Shown in pieces: positions 43,100 through 51,571 of a stretch of DNA of 64,000 bases (its first letter is position 1; every line of letters starts with the position of its first letter). Source of the stretch: JADZAI01 sp964390465. GTDB lineage: Bacteria; Pseudomonadota; Alphaproteobacteria; Micropepsales; Micropepsaceae. The notes below the pieces were generated by a model. It saw only the letters and a list, made by a program, of their open reading frames with translations, was not told the DNA's origin and searched no databases. The position numbers and the translations under genes are program-made. The stretch covers positions 161,361 to 225,360 of the forward strand of contig CAYMIJ010000004.1 of NCBI GenBank assembly GCA_964390465.1, given 5' to 3'.

Positions 43100-43516
43100 G
43101 TGACTAAATCCGGAACCCCACCGCTGTTGCGTATTGCCGATGCTGTGCAGGCGATCCGCCATGTCTTCGTGCGCGATTTGGTGCTCGCGGCGCATATCGG
43201 TGTCCACCGCCACGAGGAGGATGCACCACAGCCCATCCGCGTGAACATTGACCTGACCGTTGCGGAATCCGGCGCTCCGGTTGGCGACTTGCTCGAAAAC
43301 GTCGTGGACTATGAGCACATCGTGAACGGCATTCGCGCTATCGTTGCACGAGGGCATGTGCGTCTGGTCGAAACGCTTGCTGAAGCCGTCGCAAGTTTCG
43401 CGCTGGAGGATCCAAGGGTGCTGGCTGTCCGTGTACGGATTGAAAAACTCAAGATTATCCCTGATGCCGCGAGCGTCGGAGTGGAGATTGAGCGGCTGGC
43501 TAATCCCGTAACGTGA
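43100..43516 (+). CDS. folB: dihydroneopterin aldolase
   Basis: 138 residues from GTG 43100; no other start fits before the conserved core IRHVFVRDLVLAAHIGVHRHE. The FolB fold shows QPIRVNIDLTVAES, NVVDYEHIVNGI, LVETLAEAVASF and the C-terminal KLKIIPDAASVGVEIER, with catalytic Glu in the VHRHEEDAPQP loop and Lys in VRIEKLKII. It produces the hydroxymethyl-dihydropterin used for folate. It is divergent from the FolM-like SDR and upstream of uvrC. Confidence 0.9.
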   Translation: MTKSGTPPLLRIADAVQAIRHVFVRDLVLAAHIGVHRHEEDAPQPIRVNIDLTVAESGAPVGDLLENVVDYEHIVNGIRAIVARGHVRLVETLAEAVASFALEDPRVLAVRVRIEKLKIIPDAASVGVEIERLANPVT

Positions 43517-43767
43517 GACTGCTTTCCTTGGATCATCCGCCGTCGGACTTTTTCACAGGCTGGATCCTGCGTAAGGTGGGCGTGAATCTGGGGGAAAAAC
43601 AGCTTGTTTTCCTATTTTCGAAGCCTGCCACCAAAAATATCCTATATAAATCAAATGGTTGATCTATTCACCTTTGGGTCATATTCTTGTCGTCGGCCTG
43701 TTACATTGAAATGCAGCGCGGTTGCGGCATTTTCCAGTCACAGACTTATCCACAGGATTTCCGGGCT

Positions 43768-45678
43768 ATGACGGCGAACGGAAATGGTAAGCAAAATCAA
43801 GCCCTTTCAGGTGCCCCGCTGATTGCAGCAAAGCTGAAGACGCTCCCCAACGCTCCGGGCGTGTACCGGATGATCGATGCAGCCGGAGACGTCATTTATG
43901 TGGGCAAAGCGCGCGATCTCAAGAAGCGTGTCGCGAACTACACCAAGGGGCATGGGCACACAGCGCGCATCGCGCGCATGATTCACGCGACCGCGGATAT
44001 GACCTTTATTCAGACCGCGTCAGAAACCGAGGCGCTGCTGCTTGAGGCTAATCTGATCAAGCACTTCCGCCCAAAGTACAATGTGCTTTTGCGCGATGAC
44101 AAATCATTCCCGCATATTCTGCTCACCGGGGATCATGCGTTCGCGCAAATCGTCAAGCATCGGGGGGCACGTAACCGTAAGGGAAGATATTTTGGTCCCT
44201 TTGCTTCTGCTGGCGCCGTGTCGCGCACACTCAATACCCTGCAGCGCGCATTCCTGTTGAGGTCATGCACTGACTCAATGTTCGAGGCGCGCACTCGTCC
44301 GTGTCTGTTGTTTCAGATCAAAAGATGCAGCGCACCATGCGTAGGGCGTGTCGATAAGGCTGGCTATCAAACGCTGGCAGATGAAGCAGAGGCGTTTTTG
44401 ACTGGTCGCAGCCGCAAGGTGGTCGAAGCACTCGGCACTCAAATGGAAAGTGCTGCGGTCAGGCTCGACTTCGAAGGCGCTGCACGACTGCGAGACCGCA
44501 TTCGTGCATTGTCTCATGTTCAGCAGACACAGGGCATTAACCCAGCCAGTTTTGATGAAGCAGACATGTTCGCCATTCATGGCGCGCATGGTGAAACATG
44601 CATTCAAGTATTTTTTTTCCGTGGCGGACAGAATTGGGGTAATCGCGCCTATTTTCCTCGCCATGATCGAAGCGCCGACACGTCCGAGGTGCTCGATGCG
44701 TTTCTGGCTCAGTTCTATGACGAGCGCGAAGCGCCAAAGTTGATCCTGTTGTCGCAAGATGTGCCCGGCCGGGCCTTGTTGGCAGAGGCCTTGTCTCTGC
44801 GACAAAATCGGAAGGTTGAAGTCAGCGTGCCCTTGCGTGGTGAAAAGCGCGACATAGTTCAATCGGCAACGATGAATGCAAAAGAGGCGTTGCTGCGACG
44901 ACAGTCAGAAAGCGCGGCTGAAGTGGAGCTGCTGCTCGGCGTCGCCGAAGTGTTCGGGCTTGATGGGCCGCCGCGCCGCATCGAAGTATACGATAACTCG
45001 CACATTCAGGGCGCTAAGGCGGTGGGCGCAATGATCGTCGCTGGACCGCGTGGCCTTGAGAAAGGGCAGTACCGCAAGTTCAACATCAAAAGTGCCGCGA
45101 CCAATGATGATTTCGCCATGATGCGCGAAGTGCTGTCACGCCGGTTCATGCGGTTGGCAGGTCAGGCACCAAAAGTGAATGGTGATGATGTCGCGCCAAT
45201 TTTTGATGAGACCGTTTCGGATGTGGCACCGGAGTGGCCTGACCTGATTCTTATTGACGGTGGGCTAGGACAACTTGCGATGGCGGTGGCGGCCATGCGG
45301 GAGGTTCGCGTAGAAAACGTGACCGTTGCAGCTATCTCCAAAGGTCAGGACCGGGAGGCAGGGCGCGAGAATTTTCATTTACCCGGAAAGCCCGCCTTTA
45401 TGCTGGAGCCGAGCCATCCGGTTCTGTTCTATCTCCAGCGACTTCGCGATGAAGCCCACCGCTTTGCCATCGGGGCTCACAGGGCCAAAAGAGCCAAGGC
45501 CATCGTTGAAAATCCGCTGGATGGGATTCCAGGTATTGGGGCGCAGCGTAAGCGCGCTCTGCTGCTGCATTTCGGTTCCGCGAAAGCAATCCGAAATGCC
45601 AGTGCCGCCGATTTGGCCAGTGTTGATGGCGTCAGCGGTGCTCTCGCCCGTCGCATTTATGATTTTTTCCGGGCATAA
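43768..45678 (+). CDS. uvrC: excinuclease ABC subunit C
   Basis: 636 residues from ATG 43768 (MTANGNGKQNQ); a longer frame opens at 43687. N-terminal GIY-YIG nuclease domain (GVYRMIDAAGDVIYVGKARDL), a UVR motif in the middle, the RNase H-like C-terminal nuclease with EVYDNSHIQGAKAVGAMI and LILIDGGLGQL, and a terminal HhH pair (PGIGAQRKRALLLHFGSAKAI). It makes both incisions in nucleotide excision repair with UvrAB. The 250-base region upstream is unusually AT-rich, including ATATCCTATATAAATC; no LexA-type GTTCN7GTTC was found. Confidence 0.96.
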   Translation: MTANGNGKQNQALSGAPLIAAKLKTLPNAPGVYRMIDAAGDVIYVGKARDLKKRVANYTKGHGHTARIARMIHATADMTFIQTASETEALLLEANLIKHFRPKYNVLLRDDKSFPHILLTGDHAFAQIVKHRGARNRKGRYFGPFASAGAVSRTLNTLQRAFLLRSCTDSMFEARTRPCLLFQIKRCSAPCVGRVDKAGYQTLADEAEAFLTGRSRKVVEALGTQMESAAVRLDFEGAARLRDRIRALSHVQQTQGINPASFDEADMFAIHGAHGETCIQVFFFRGGQNWGNRAYFPRHDRSADTSEVLDAFLAQFYDEREAPKLILLSQDVPGRALLAEALSLRQNRKVEVSVPLRGEKRDIVQSATMNAKEALLRRQSESAAEVELLLGVAEVFGLDGPPRRIEVYDNSHIQGAKAVGAMIVAGPRGLEKGQYRKFNIKSAATNDDFAMMREVLSRRFMRLAGQAPKVNGDDVAPIFDETVSDVAPEWPDLILIDGGLGQLAMAVAAMREVRVENVTVAAISKGQDREAGRENFHLPGKPAFMLEPSHPVLFYLQRLRDEAHRFAIGAHRAKRAKAIVENPLDGIPGIGAQRKRALLLHFGSAKAIRNASAADLASVDGVSGALARRIYDFFRA

Positions 45679-45684
45679 GAGGCC

Positions 45685-46242
45685 ATGCGCATCACTTGGC
45701 CAACTGTATTGACACTGGCGCGGATCGTTATGATCCCGGTGATGGTGGCGTTGTTCTATACCGGCGGCGGAGCGGCACGTGTGGTGGCTTTGGCCGTATT
45801 TGTACTGGCAGCTCTGACAGATTGGTTCGACGGCTATCTGGCACGGCGCACCAATACATCATCACGCCTTGGTGAAATGCTTGATCCCATCGCTGACAAA
45901 CTGATCGTCGCCGCAGCACTGGTGATGCTGGTGAGGGACGCGACCATACAAAACTATGCCGTGATAGCTGCCATCGTCATCATTTCGCGCGAGATCCTTT
46001 TATCGGGACTGCGGGAATATCTGGCGGCGGCACAGGTCAAGGTGCGCGTTTCGCGGATTGCAAAGATCAAGACAGCGATCCAGATGCTCGCGATCTGCAT
46101 CCTCATCGCAGCGCCTCCACTAGCGAAACATTGGCCTGAAATCTACAGTATTGGCGCCTGGGGCTTGTGGCTGGCCGCTGCCCTGACTGTGTACACGGGA
46201 TGGGGATATTTGGTGGCCAGCCTCAAACATATGGAAGACTGA
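45685..46242 (+). CDS. pgsA: CDP-diacylglycerol-glycerol-3-phosphate 3-phosphatidyltransferase
   Basis: 185 residues, multi-TM. The CDP-alcohol phosphotransferase motif D-x2-DG-x2-AR-x8-G-x3-D-x3-D is complete in LTDWFDGYLARRTNT and LGEMLDPIADK (about 50-75). It makes phosphatidylglycerophosphate, the first committed step to phosphatidylglycerol and cardiolipin. It sits 6 bases after uvrC, a pairing common in bacteria. The terminal TGA overlaps the moaD start by one base (TGATG). Confidence 0.95.
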   Translation: MRITWPTVLTLARIVMIPVMVALFYTGGGAARVVALAVFVLAALTDWFDGYLARRTNTSSRLGEMLDPIADKLIVAAALVMLVRDATIQNYAVIAAIVIISREILLSGLREYLAAAQVKVRVSRIAKIKTAIQMLAICILIAAPPLAKHWPEIYSIGAWGLWLAAALTVYTGWGYLVASLKHMED

Positions 46243-46493
46243 TGCAGGTGCGTTATTTCGCATGGGTGCGCGAACGGACCGGGTGCGGATCGGAAACGGT
46301 TGACGGGGATGATCGGGTCCGCACGGTTTCGGCGCTGGCAGACATGTTGGCTGCGCGCAGTGCGGGGCACGCTCTGGTATTCGCTGATCGCAGCACGCTG
46401 AGGGTGGCTGTCAACCGGGAGCAGGCGGGCTTTGATACAGCTATCAACAGGGATGACGAAATCGCGTTCTTTCCACCCATGACGGGGGGCTGA
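46242..46493 (+). CDS. moaD: molybdopterin synthase small subunit
   Basis: 83 residues, ubiquitin-like fold, ending in the di-glycine tail FFPPMTGG whose terminal Gly is thiocarboxylated and donates sulfur to precursor Z. Start ATG 46242 overlaps the pgsA stop (TGATG). The neighbouring moaE completes the synthase. No other molybdopterin genes are in the window. Confidence 0.93.
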   Translation: MQVRYFAWVRERTGCGSETVDGDDRVRTVSALADMLAARSAGHALVFADRSTLRVAVNREQAGFDTAINRDDEIAFFPPMTGG

Positions 46494-46494
46494 T

Positions 46495-46950
46495 GTGAGT
46501 GTGCGCGTGCAGGCTGTGATGCTTGATCCGTCTGGCGAGATTGCTGCCATGACTGCTGGTCGCGATGACATCGGCGCACTTGTCACTTTTGCCGGTTTGG
46601 TTCGTGGTGGTGATGTGAGAGCCATGACGCTGGAGCATTATCCCGGTATGACTGAAAATGCGCTTGAGGGCATCGAGCGGGAGGCATCAAGCCGCTGGCC
46701 TTTGAAAGCAAGTCTTATCGTGCATCGCATTGGGCGCATGCTGCCAGGCGATATGATTGTATTGGCTGCTGCAGCGTCCGAAAGTCGTCAGGCTGCCTTT
46801 GAGGCGGCTTCGTTCATGATGGATCAGTTGAAAACCATCGCACCGTTCTGGAAACTGGAAGAGCGGGCTGATGGATCAAGGCACTGGGTTGAGGCCCGTG
46901 CTGACGATGACGCTGCTGCTAAGCGGTGGAATGAACAAAAAGGTGCCTGA
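46495..46950 (+). CDS. moaE: molybdopterin synthase catalytic subunit
   Basis: 151 residues from GTG 46495, two bases after the moaD stop. Key MoaE segments are ALVTFAGLVRGGD, TLEHYPGMTENALEGIE, VHRIGRMLPGDMIVLAAAAS and the C-terminal PFWKLEERADGSRHWVEA with the Lys-Arg cluster. It catalyses dithiolene formation on precursor Z with MoaD as sulfur donor. The next gene starts 17 bases downstream. Confidence 0.95.
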   Translation: MSVRVQAVMLDPSGEIAAMTAGRDDIGALVTFAGLVRGGDVRAMTLEHYPGMTENALEGIEREASSRWPLKASLIVHRIGRMLPGDMIVLAAAASESRQAAFEAASFMMDQLKTIAPFWKLEERADGSRHWVEARADDDAAAKRWNEQKGA

Positions 46951-46967
46951 AGGGCTAAGGGGTCCCC

Positions 46968-47602
46968 ATGGAAACCAAGGCCGCCTACACTTATCTCGAT
47001 GAATACGTTCGCGACAACATATCCATTCATGCGCGCCAGCGCGAAGTTTGTCTTTCATCCGGTCGAGGGCGTGCCTCGTCAGGCGCAACCTTTCCGATGG
47101 AAGAGCTGCTGAAAAAGTCTCTCAGGCCAGTTCTAAGCTGCGTTCCGTGTTTGGAGACCAGGCCGATGACGCTCTTGTCTGGGCCAGACGCACGATAAAA
47201 ACCATTCAGACCTATTATGCACGCAGCGCGCTTATTGATGGAAAATACGCGCTGGCCCGCAATGGCCAAGAAGCAAGAGAAAAGGGTCTGTACAGCTATT
47301 TCGATGAGCTGGCGGACGATAACATGCATGTGTATGCGCAGAGAGGTGAGGTCTCAATCATTTCCCGCAACTCTTTGCACCCCACCGGGGCGTCTTTTCC
47401 ATTTGCAGATCTGCTGAACAACGATTCGAAGGGCTGCGACACGATCCGAAGCGTGTTCAGCAAACGTGCGGATCACGCATTGGCATGGGTCAGGCGTTTC
47501 ATCAAAGAAAGCCAGAAAGGGCAAAGCCAGGTCAAACCTTCTGGCCGCGCACGGCTGCAGAATAGTCGTTCATCAGGGTCTCGCAAATCTGTGCGGGCTT
47601 GA
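46968..47602 (+). pseudogene. frameshifted two-repeat protein, no family recognised
   Basis: ATG 46968 has a good RBS (AAGGGG, 6 bases). The first frame reads 76 residues and stops; a second frame (-1) continues through the gene to 47602. The two frames join at a run of five A (47112-47116): adding one A gives a continuous 211-residue protein. It then has two gapless 72-residue repeats, coding 46986-47200 and 47291-47506, with 30 of 72 positions identical by hand alignment (shared motifs YxYxDE, GAxFP, RSVF, ALxWxRR). The C-terminal tail is basic (GRARLQNSRSSGSRK). The 3' end overlaps ilvE by 71 bases. It could be a true loss, a one-base sequence error, or recoding by slippage. Confidence 0.7.
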
Positions 47603-48419
47603 ATGTGTAAGGTCCGATCTCCGCCACAGGTGTGACTTCTGCGGCAGAGCCCGTGATGAAGCACTCGCTGAATGTCGTCAGTTCCTCCGGCATGATGTGA
47701 CGCTCGATGACTTCGATCTGGCGGGCTTTGGCGAGCGCAATCACGGACTGACGTGTGAGGCCGTTCAGGAAGCAGTCAGCAAGCGGCGTATGGATTTTCC
47801 CATCACGGATAAAGAACATGTTGGCACCTGTCGCTTCAGCAACATAGCCGCGATAGTCGTACATCATTGCGTCCTGATAGCCTTTGGCCTCCGCCGCGTG
47901 CTTTGAGAGTGTGCAGATCATGTAAAGCCCCGCTGCCTTTGCATGGCATGGTGCGCTCTCCGGGCTGGGGCGTTTCCAGTCAGCAATGTCGAGCCGGATC
48001 CCCTTCATCTTGACCGCCGGATCAAACATGGACGGCCAGAGCCATGACGCGATGGCAACATGGATTTTGCTATGCTGCGCACTCACCGCCATCATTTCGC
48101 TGCCACGCCAGGCGACCGGACGCACATAGGCATCCACAAATCCATTGGCCTTCACGACTTCGTCTTTTGCCTTCGTGATTACGTCCTCGCTGAATGGGAT
48201 TTTGAAGCCCATCAATTCGGCGGATTTAAACAGGCGCGTGGTGTGCTCGGCTGACCTGTAAATGGTGCCGCCATAGGCGCGCTCGCCTTCAAAGACGCAC
48301 GAGCCGTAATGCAGGCCATGTGTCAAAACGTGGATCTTGGCATCACGCCAAGGTACGATTTTGCCGTCAAACCATATGAAACCGTCGCGATCATCGAAGG
48401 GCAGAATGGTGGCTGACAT
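47532..48419 (-). CDS. ilvE: branched-chain amino acid aminotransferase
   Basis: 295 residues from ATG 48419 with AGGAG 7 bases before; an upstream frame to 48506 would cross the divergent promoter. Class IV PLP fold: IWFDGKIVPWRDAKIHVLTHGLHYG, GSCVFEGERAY, the PLP Lys region ACHAKAAGLYMICTLSKHAAEAKGY, and EATGANMFFIRDGK. It interconverts Leu/Ile/Val and their keto acids. It is divergent from the MarR/response-regulator genes and overlaps the convergent repeat-protein gene at its 3' end. Confidence 0.95.
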   Translation of the reverse strand: MSATILPFDDRDGFIWFDGKIVPWRDAKIHVLTHGLHYGSCVFEGERAYGGTIYRSAEHTTRLFKSAELMGFKIPFSEDVITKAKDEVVKANGFVDAYVRPVAWRGSEMMAVSAQHSKIHVAIASWLWPSMFDPAVKMKGIRLDIADWKRPSPESAPCHAKAAGLYMICTLSKHAAEAKGYQDAMMYDYRGYVAEATGANMFFIRDGKIHTPLADCFLNGLTRQSVIALAKARQIEVIERHIMPEELTTFSECFITGSAAEVTPVAEIGPYTFKPAQICETLMNDYSAAVRGQKV

Positions 48420-48504
48420 GGCATGCTCCTGGCATTTCTGCGGACCCTGAAAGGCACGCTGCGGCACTTGCGATGTGCTAAAGAGCAGGCCAGAATATGT
48501 CAAC

Positions 48505-49011
48505 ATGACTGACTTAAAATCCGTCGACTCGAAGCCCGGGAACGCGCTGCTTTACCTGCGTGAGGATGAACTGCGCCGCGGCATTGAATTGCTGTTCTTT
48601 GGCTATCGGGATTTCATTGCAGAGTCTGATGCTGAACTTGCCAAGATGGACCTCGGGCGGGCGCATCATCGCGCCTTGCATTTCATCGGGCGGCTGCCTG
48701 GCCTTTCGGTGAATGAATTGCTCGGCATCCTCAAGATCACGAAACAAAGCCTTGGCCGCGTCCTGAAAGATCTAGTGTCGCGCGGCTTAATTGCGCAGGA
48801 AACAGGCCGCCGCGACCGTCGCCAGCGCCTGTTGCATCTGACAGAAACCGGCGTGCAGTTGCACAGCCAATTGCTCTTTCGGCAGCGTCACCGCATGACG
48901 CGTGCATTCAGAGAAGCTGGGCCGGAGGCCGTGGCTGGCTTTCGGAAAGTGCTTGCGGGTTTGATACATGATGATGAACGAGTAGCCGTGCTCGCTATGA
49001 TTGGGAAATGA
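48505..49011 (+). CDS. MarR family regulator (PetP-like)
   Basis: 168 residues from ATG 48505. Winged HTH of MarR type: LGRAHHRALHFIGRLPGLSVNELLGILKITKQSLGRVLKDLVSRGL, then the wing QETGRRDRRQRLLHLTETG. It directly precedes an OmpR-type response regulator (3 bases between), the arrangement of petP-petR, which in Rhodobacter capsulatus sits upstream of petABC. Here petABC is about 23 kb away. The link to bc1 expression is inferred from this resemblance. Confidence 0.85.
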   Translation: MTDLKSVDSKPGNALLYLREDELRRGIELLFFGYRDFIAESDAELAKMDLGRAHHRALHFIGRLPGLSVNELLGILKITKQSLGRVLKDLVSRGLIAQETGRRDRRQRLLHLTETGVQLHSQLLFRQRHRMTRAFREAGPEAVAGFRKVLAGLIHDDERVAVLAMIGK

Positions 49012-49014
49012 CGC

Positions 49015-49725
49015 ATGAGTGAGGCTCTTGCCCATACGGCTGGAGAAGAACGCCACATCCTCGTGGTGGATGACGACACGCGGATCCGTACACTGTTGCA
49101 ACGCTTTCTCACGACGAACGGCTATCGCGTCACCATGGCTGCCGATGCCGCAGAAGCGCGGCAGCACCTCAAAAATTTTACCTTCGATCTCATTGTGCTC
49201 GACGTGATGATGCCAGGTGAGGATGGGCTGAGCCTCACCCAGGCTCTGAGGCGCACGAACGATGTGCCCATTCTTTTGCTGACGGCACGCGGCGAATCCG
49301 CTGACCGTATTGCGGGGCTTGAAAGCGGTGCTGATGACTATCTGCCAAAGCCGTTTGAGCCGCGCGAGCTATTGCTGCGGATTGCGGCGATTGGTCGTCG
49401 GGTCCGCGTTGAGCGCACGGCCCTGAAAGAGATCAGGCTGGGGGCCTATCGGTTTGACCCAGAGCGCGGCGAGATGTCGCGCGATGGCATGCCCGTAAAG
49501 CTCACCAGCGCCGAAATTGCGCTTCTGCGCCTTTTGTCTGCCCATGCGGGCAAACCGATCAGCCGTCAGGAACTAGCGCAGCGCACGGGCGCAGGTCTGG
49601 AACGGTCGATAGATGTCCAAGTCACGCGCCTGCGCCGAAAGATTGAAACAGACCCAAAGATGCCGATCTACCTGCAGACTGTACGCAGCATCGGTTATGT
49701 GCTGGTTCCTGATGGCGTGAGCTAA
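49015..49725 (+). CDS. OmpR-family response regulator (PetR-like)
   Basis: 236 residues. Receiver domain with acidic pocket VVDDD (about 18-22), phospho-acceptor Asp 63 in LDVMMPGEDGL, Thr in LLTARG and Lys in YLPKPF; C-terminal winged HTH DNA-binding domain with LTSAEIALLRLL and TRLRRKIETDPKMPIYLQTVRSIGYVL. It is coupled to the MarR gene. Its likely kinase is encoded at 50125, beyond the inverted arsC, whose 3' end overlaps this gene by 4 bases. Confidence 0.93.
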   Translation: MSEALAHTAGEERHILVVDDDTRIRTLLQRFLTTNGYRVTMAADAAEARQHLKNFTFDLIVLDVMMPGEDGLSLTQALRRTNDVPILLLTARGESADRIAGLESGADDYLPKPFEPRELLLRIAAIGRRVRVERTALKEIRLGAYRFDPERGEMSRDGMPVKLTSAEIALLRLLSAHAGKPISRQELAQRTGAGLERSIDVQVTRLRRKIETDPKMPIYLQTVRSIGYVLVPDGVS

Positions 49726-50069
49726 ATCAGCGCCTGCAGTCTTTCGATAGGGCGGCACAACGCGGTTCCTTTCGGGGTTTCCACAATTGGCCGTTCGACA
49801 AGATTGGGGTGCAGAACCATGGCGGCCAGTATGGTTTCGTCACCAACATCATCAGATACAAGACCCAATTCTTCTGCGGGCGTGCCGCGAATCCGCAGCC
49901 AGTCGCGTGGCTTTGAGCCCGCCTGTTTCAGCAACCGCTTCAGCTCGGCTTTTGTCCAGCCCTGTTCCAGATAGAGGACAATCCTGGGCTTCAGCCCTGC
50001 GGCCTCTAGCGCCGACAATGCGTTTCGTGACGTACCGCATTGGGGGTTGTGATAGATCGTGACAGACAT
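49722..50069 (-). CDS. arsC: arsenate reductase (glutaredoxin-type ArsC)
   Basis: 115 residues. HNPQCGTSRNAL gives the catalytic Cys (about 11) in the R773-type ArsC pattern; Arg residues in WLRIRGTP, VERPIV and LCRP match the three anion-binding arginines. Length is short versus about 140 for plasmid ArsC, missing a C-terminal extension. No arsB or arsR is nearby. It sits head-to-tail inverted between the response regulator and its probable kinase. Confidence 0.88.
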   Translation of the reverse strand: MSVTIYHNPQCGTSRNALSALEAAGLKPRIVLYLEQGWTKAELKRLLKQAGSKPRDWLRIRGTPAEELGLVSDDVGDETILAAMVLHPNLVERPIVETPKGTALCRPIERLQALI

Positions 50070-50124
50070 TGATGTGCAGCCGTTGCCAGTTTCAACATGA
50101 ACCCCACAAGACTATTATGACGCC

Positions 50125-51501
50125 ATGACTTTCACCAGTGACCCGGAACAGACGCCAGCCACTGCTTCCATTCAATCGGCCAATACATTGTCACTGCGCC
50201 GCTTCCTGCCGCGCAGCCTGTTTGTGCGCGCTCTGCTTATTCTGGTCATTCCGATGGTGCTGTTGCAGGTCATCGTCACCTATCTGTTTCTGGCGGATCA
50301 TGAAACGCGGACCACGGCCAATCTCACACGGGGAGTGGTGGACCAGATCGCGCTCGTGGTGCAGTTGATCCATGGTGCGCCCAGCTATAGCGAACGCGTT
50401 GAGCTTACCAAAGAAGCGTCCAGCCGCCTCGGGATGGTCGTCTCCTATCTGCCCGGAGACGACCTGCCGAAAGAGCGGGGCACCACGGATACACAGGTCG
50501 GCGAACATATTGGGCGCGAGATGGCGACGCGGATACCTGAACCTCATTGGTATGACGCAAAGCGCTTTGGCGAAAAGGTTGATCTGAGGGTGAAGGCGGA
50601 TGATAAGGGCGTGATCCGGTTTTTGGTTGCCAGGCAGCGCTTCATCAACATCAACATGCATATCTTCCCGGTATGGATGGCGGTGTTCTCACTGCTTCTG
50701 CTGGGTATTGCAGCCCTGTTCCTGCGCAATCAAATACGCCCCATCCAACGTCTCGCTACCGCGGCTGAGGCTTTCGGGCGCGGGCGTGACGTTCCTGACT
50801 TCCGACCTGCGGGAGCCCGCGAGGTGCGCAGCGCCGCCATCGCTTTTATCGGGATGAAGCATCGCATAGCTCGTCAGATGGCGCAGCGCACCGAGATGCT
50901 TGCGGGTGTCAGTCATGATCTGCGCACGCCTTTGACGCGCATGAAGCTTGAACTGGCAATGATGGAAAGTGGCTGCGATACCAGCGACCTGAAGGCCGAT
51001 GTTGCTGAAATGGAGCGCATGCTGGAGGAATATCTGGCATTTGCGCGCGGCGAAGGCGGCGAACAGTCTGCATCAGCAGATATGGCTGAGATGATGAATG
51101 AGATTCTTGAGGAGGCCCGACGCAAAACGGGCAAGTCCGTGCAACTCTCAACGTCTGGAAATATGCAGATATCGGTTAAACGCAATGCATTGAAACGTTG
51201 CGTTGTAAACCTGGTCGAGAATGCGCTGAAATATGGAACCCATGTGCAGTCGTCGGTCATCAATGATGGGGCGTATCTGGATATTATCGTTGAAGATGAT
51301 GGACCGGGCATACCAGACCATCAGCACGAAGAGGCATTCAGGCCGTTCCGGCGACTTGATGAGTCCCGCAACCTCGACAAAGGCGGCGTTGGGCTAGGGC
51401 TTGCCATCGCGCGCGATATCGCGCGTGGGCACGGGGGCGACATCATGTTGTCACAAAGCGCGCTCGGTGGCCTGAAAGCACAGCTTCACATTCCAGTCTG
51501 A
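50125..51501 (+). CDS. sensor histidine kinase, EnvZ-like
   Basis: 458 residues. TM1 (about 32-53), periplasmic sensor (54-180) with VKADDKGVIRFLVARQRF, TM2 (about 186-204), HAMP domain (RNQIRPIQRLATAAEAFG), HisKA with GVSHDLRTPLTRMK (His 264), and HATPase with N-box VNLVENALKYG, G1 EDDGPGIP and G2 GGVGLGLAIARDIARGHGG. The N-terminal 30 residues are Ser/Thr-rich. It probably acts on the regulator at 49015. The sensed signal is unknown. Confidence 0.93.
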   Translation: MTFTSDPEQTPATASIQSANTLSLRRFLPRSLFVRALLILVIPMVLLQVIVTYLFLADHETRTTANLTRGVVDQIALVVQLIHGAPSYSERVELTKEASSRLGMVVSYLPGDDLPKERGTTDTQVGEHIGREMATRIPEPHWYDAKRFGEKVDLRVKADDKGVIRFLVARQRFININMHIFPVWMAVFSLLLLGIAALFLRNQIRPIQRLATAAEAFGRGRDVPDFRPAGAREVRSAAIAFIGMKHRIARQMAQRTEMLAGVSHDLRTPLTRMKLELAMMESGCDTSDLKADVAEMERMLEEYLAFARGEGGEQSASADMAEMMNEILEEARRKTGKSVQLSTSGNMQISVKRNALKRCVVNLVENALKYGTHVQSSVINDGAYLDIIVEDDGPGIPDHQHEEAFRPFRRLDESRNLDKGGVGLGLAIARDIARGHGGDIMLSQSALGGLKAQLHIPV

Positions 51502-51571
51502 CATCCGCAAACGCAAGTCGTTTGCAAAGATCGGGCGCGACAGGGGGGCAGGCTTTTTGTAAACGCAGTTC

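Noticed and set aside
43746..43754. DnaA-box-like TTATCCACA upstream of uvrC
   Set aside because: A single match without a cluster, AT-rich unwinding element or replication genes is expected by chance; not an origin.
47112..47118. Programmed -1 frameshifting at the A run as the proven explanation of the split repeat gene
   Set aside because: The heptamer is G AAA AAG, not the strong A AAA AAG, and no downstream stimulatory structure was identified; a plain one-base loss or sequence error is simpler.
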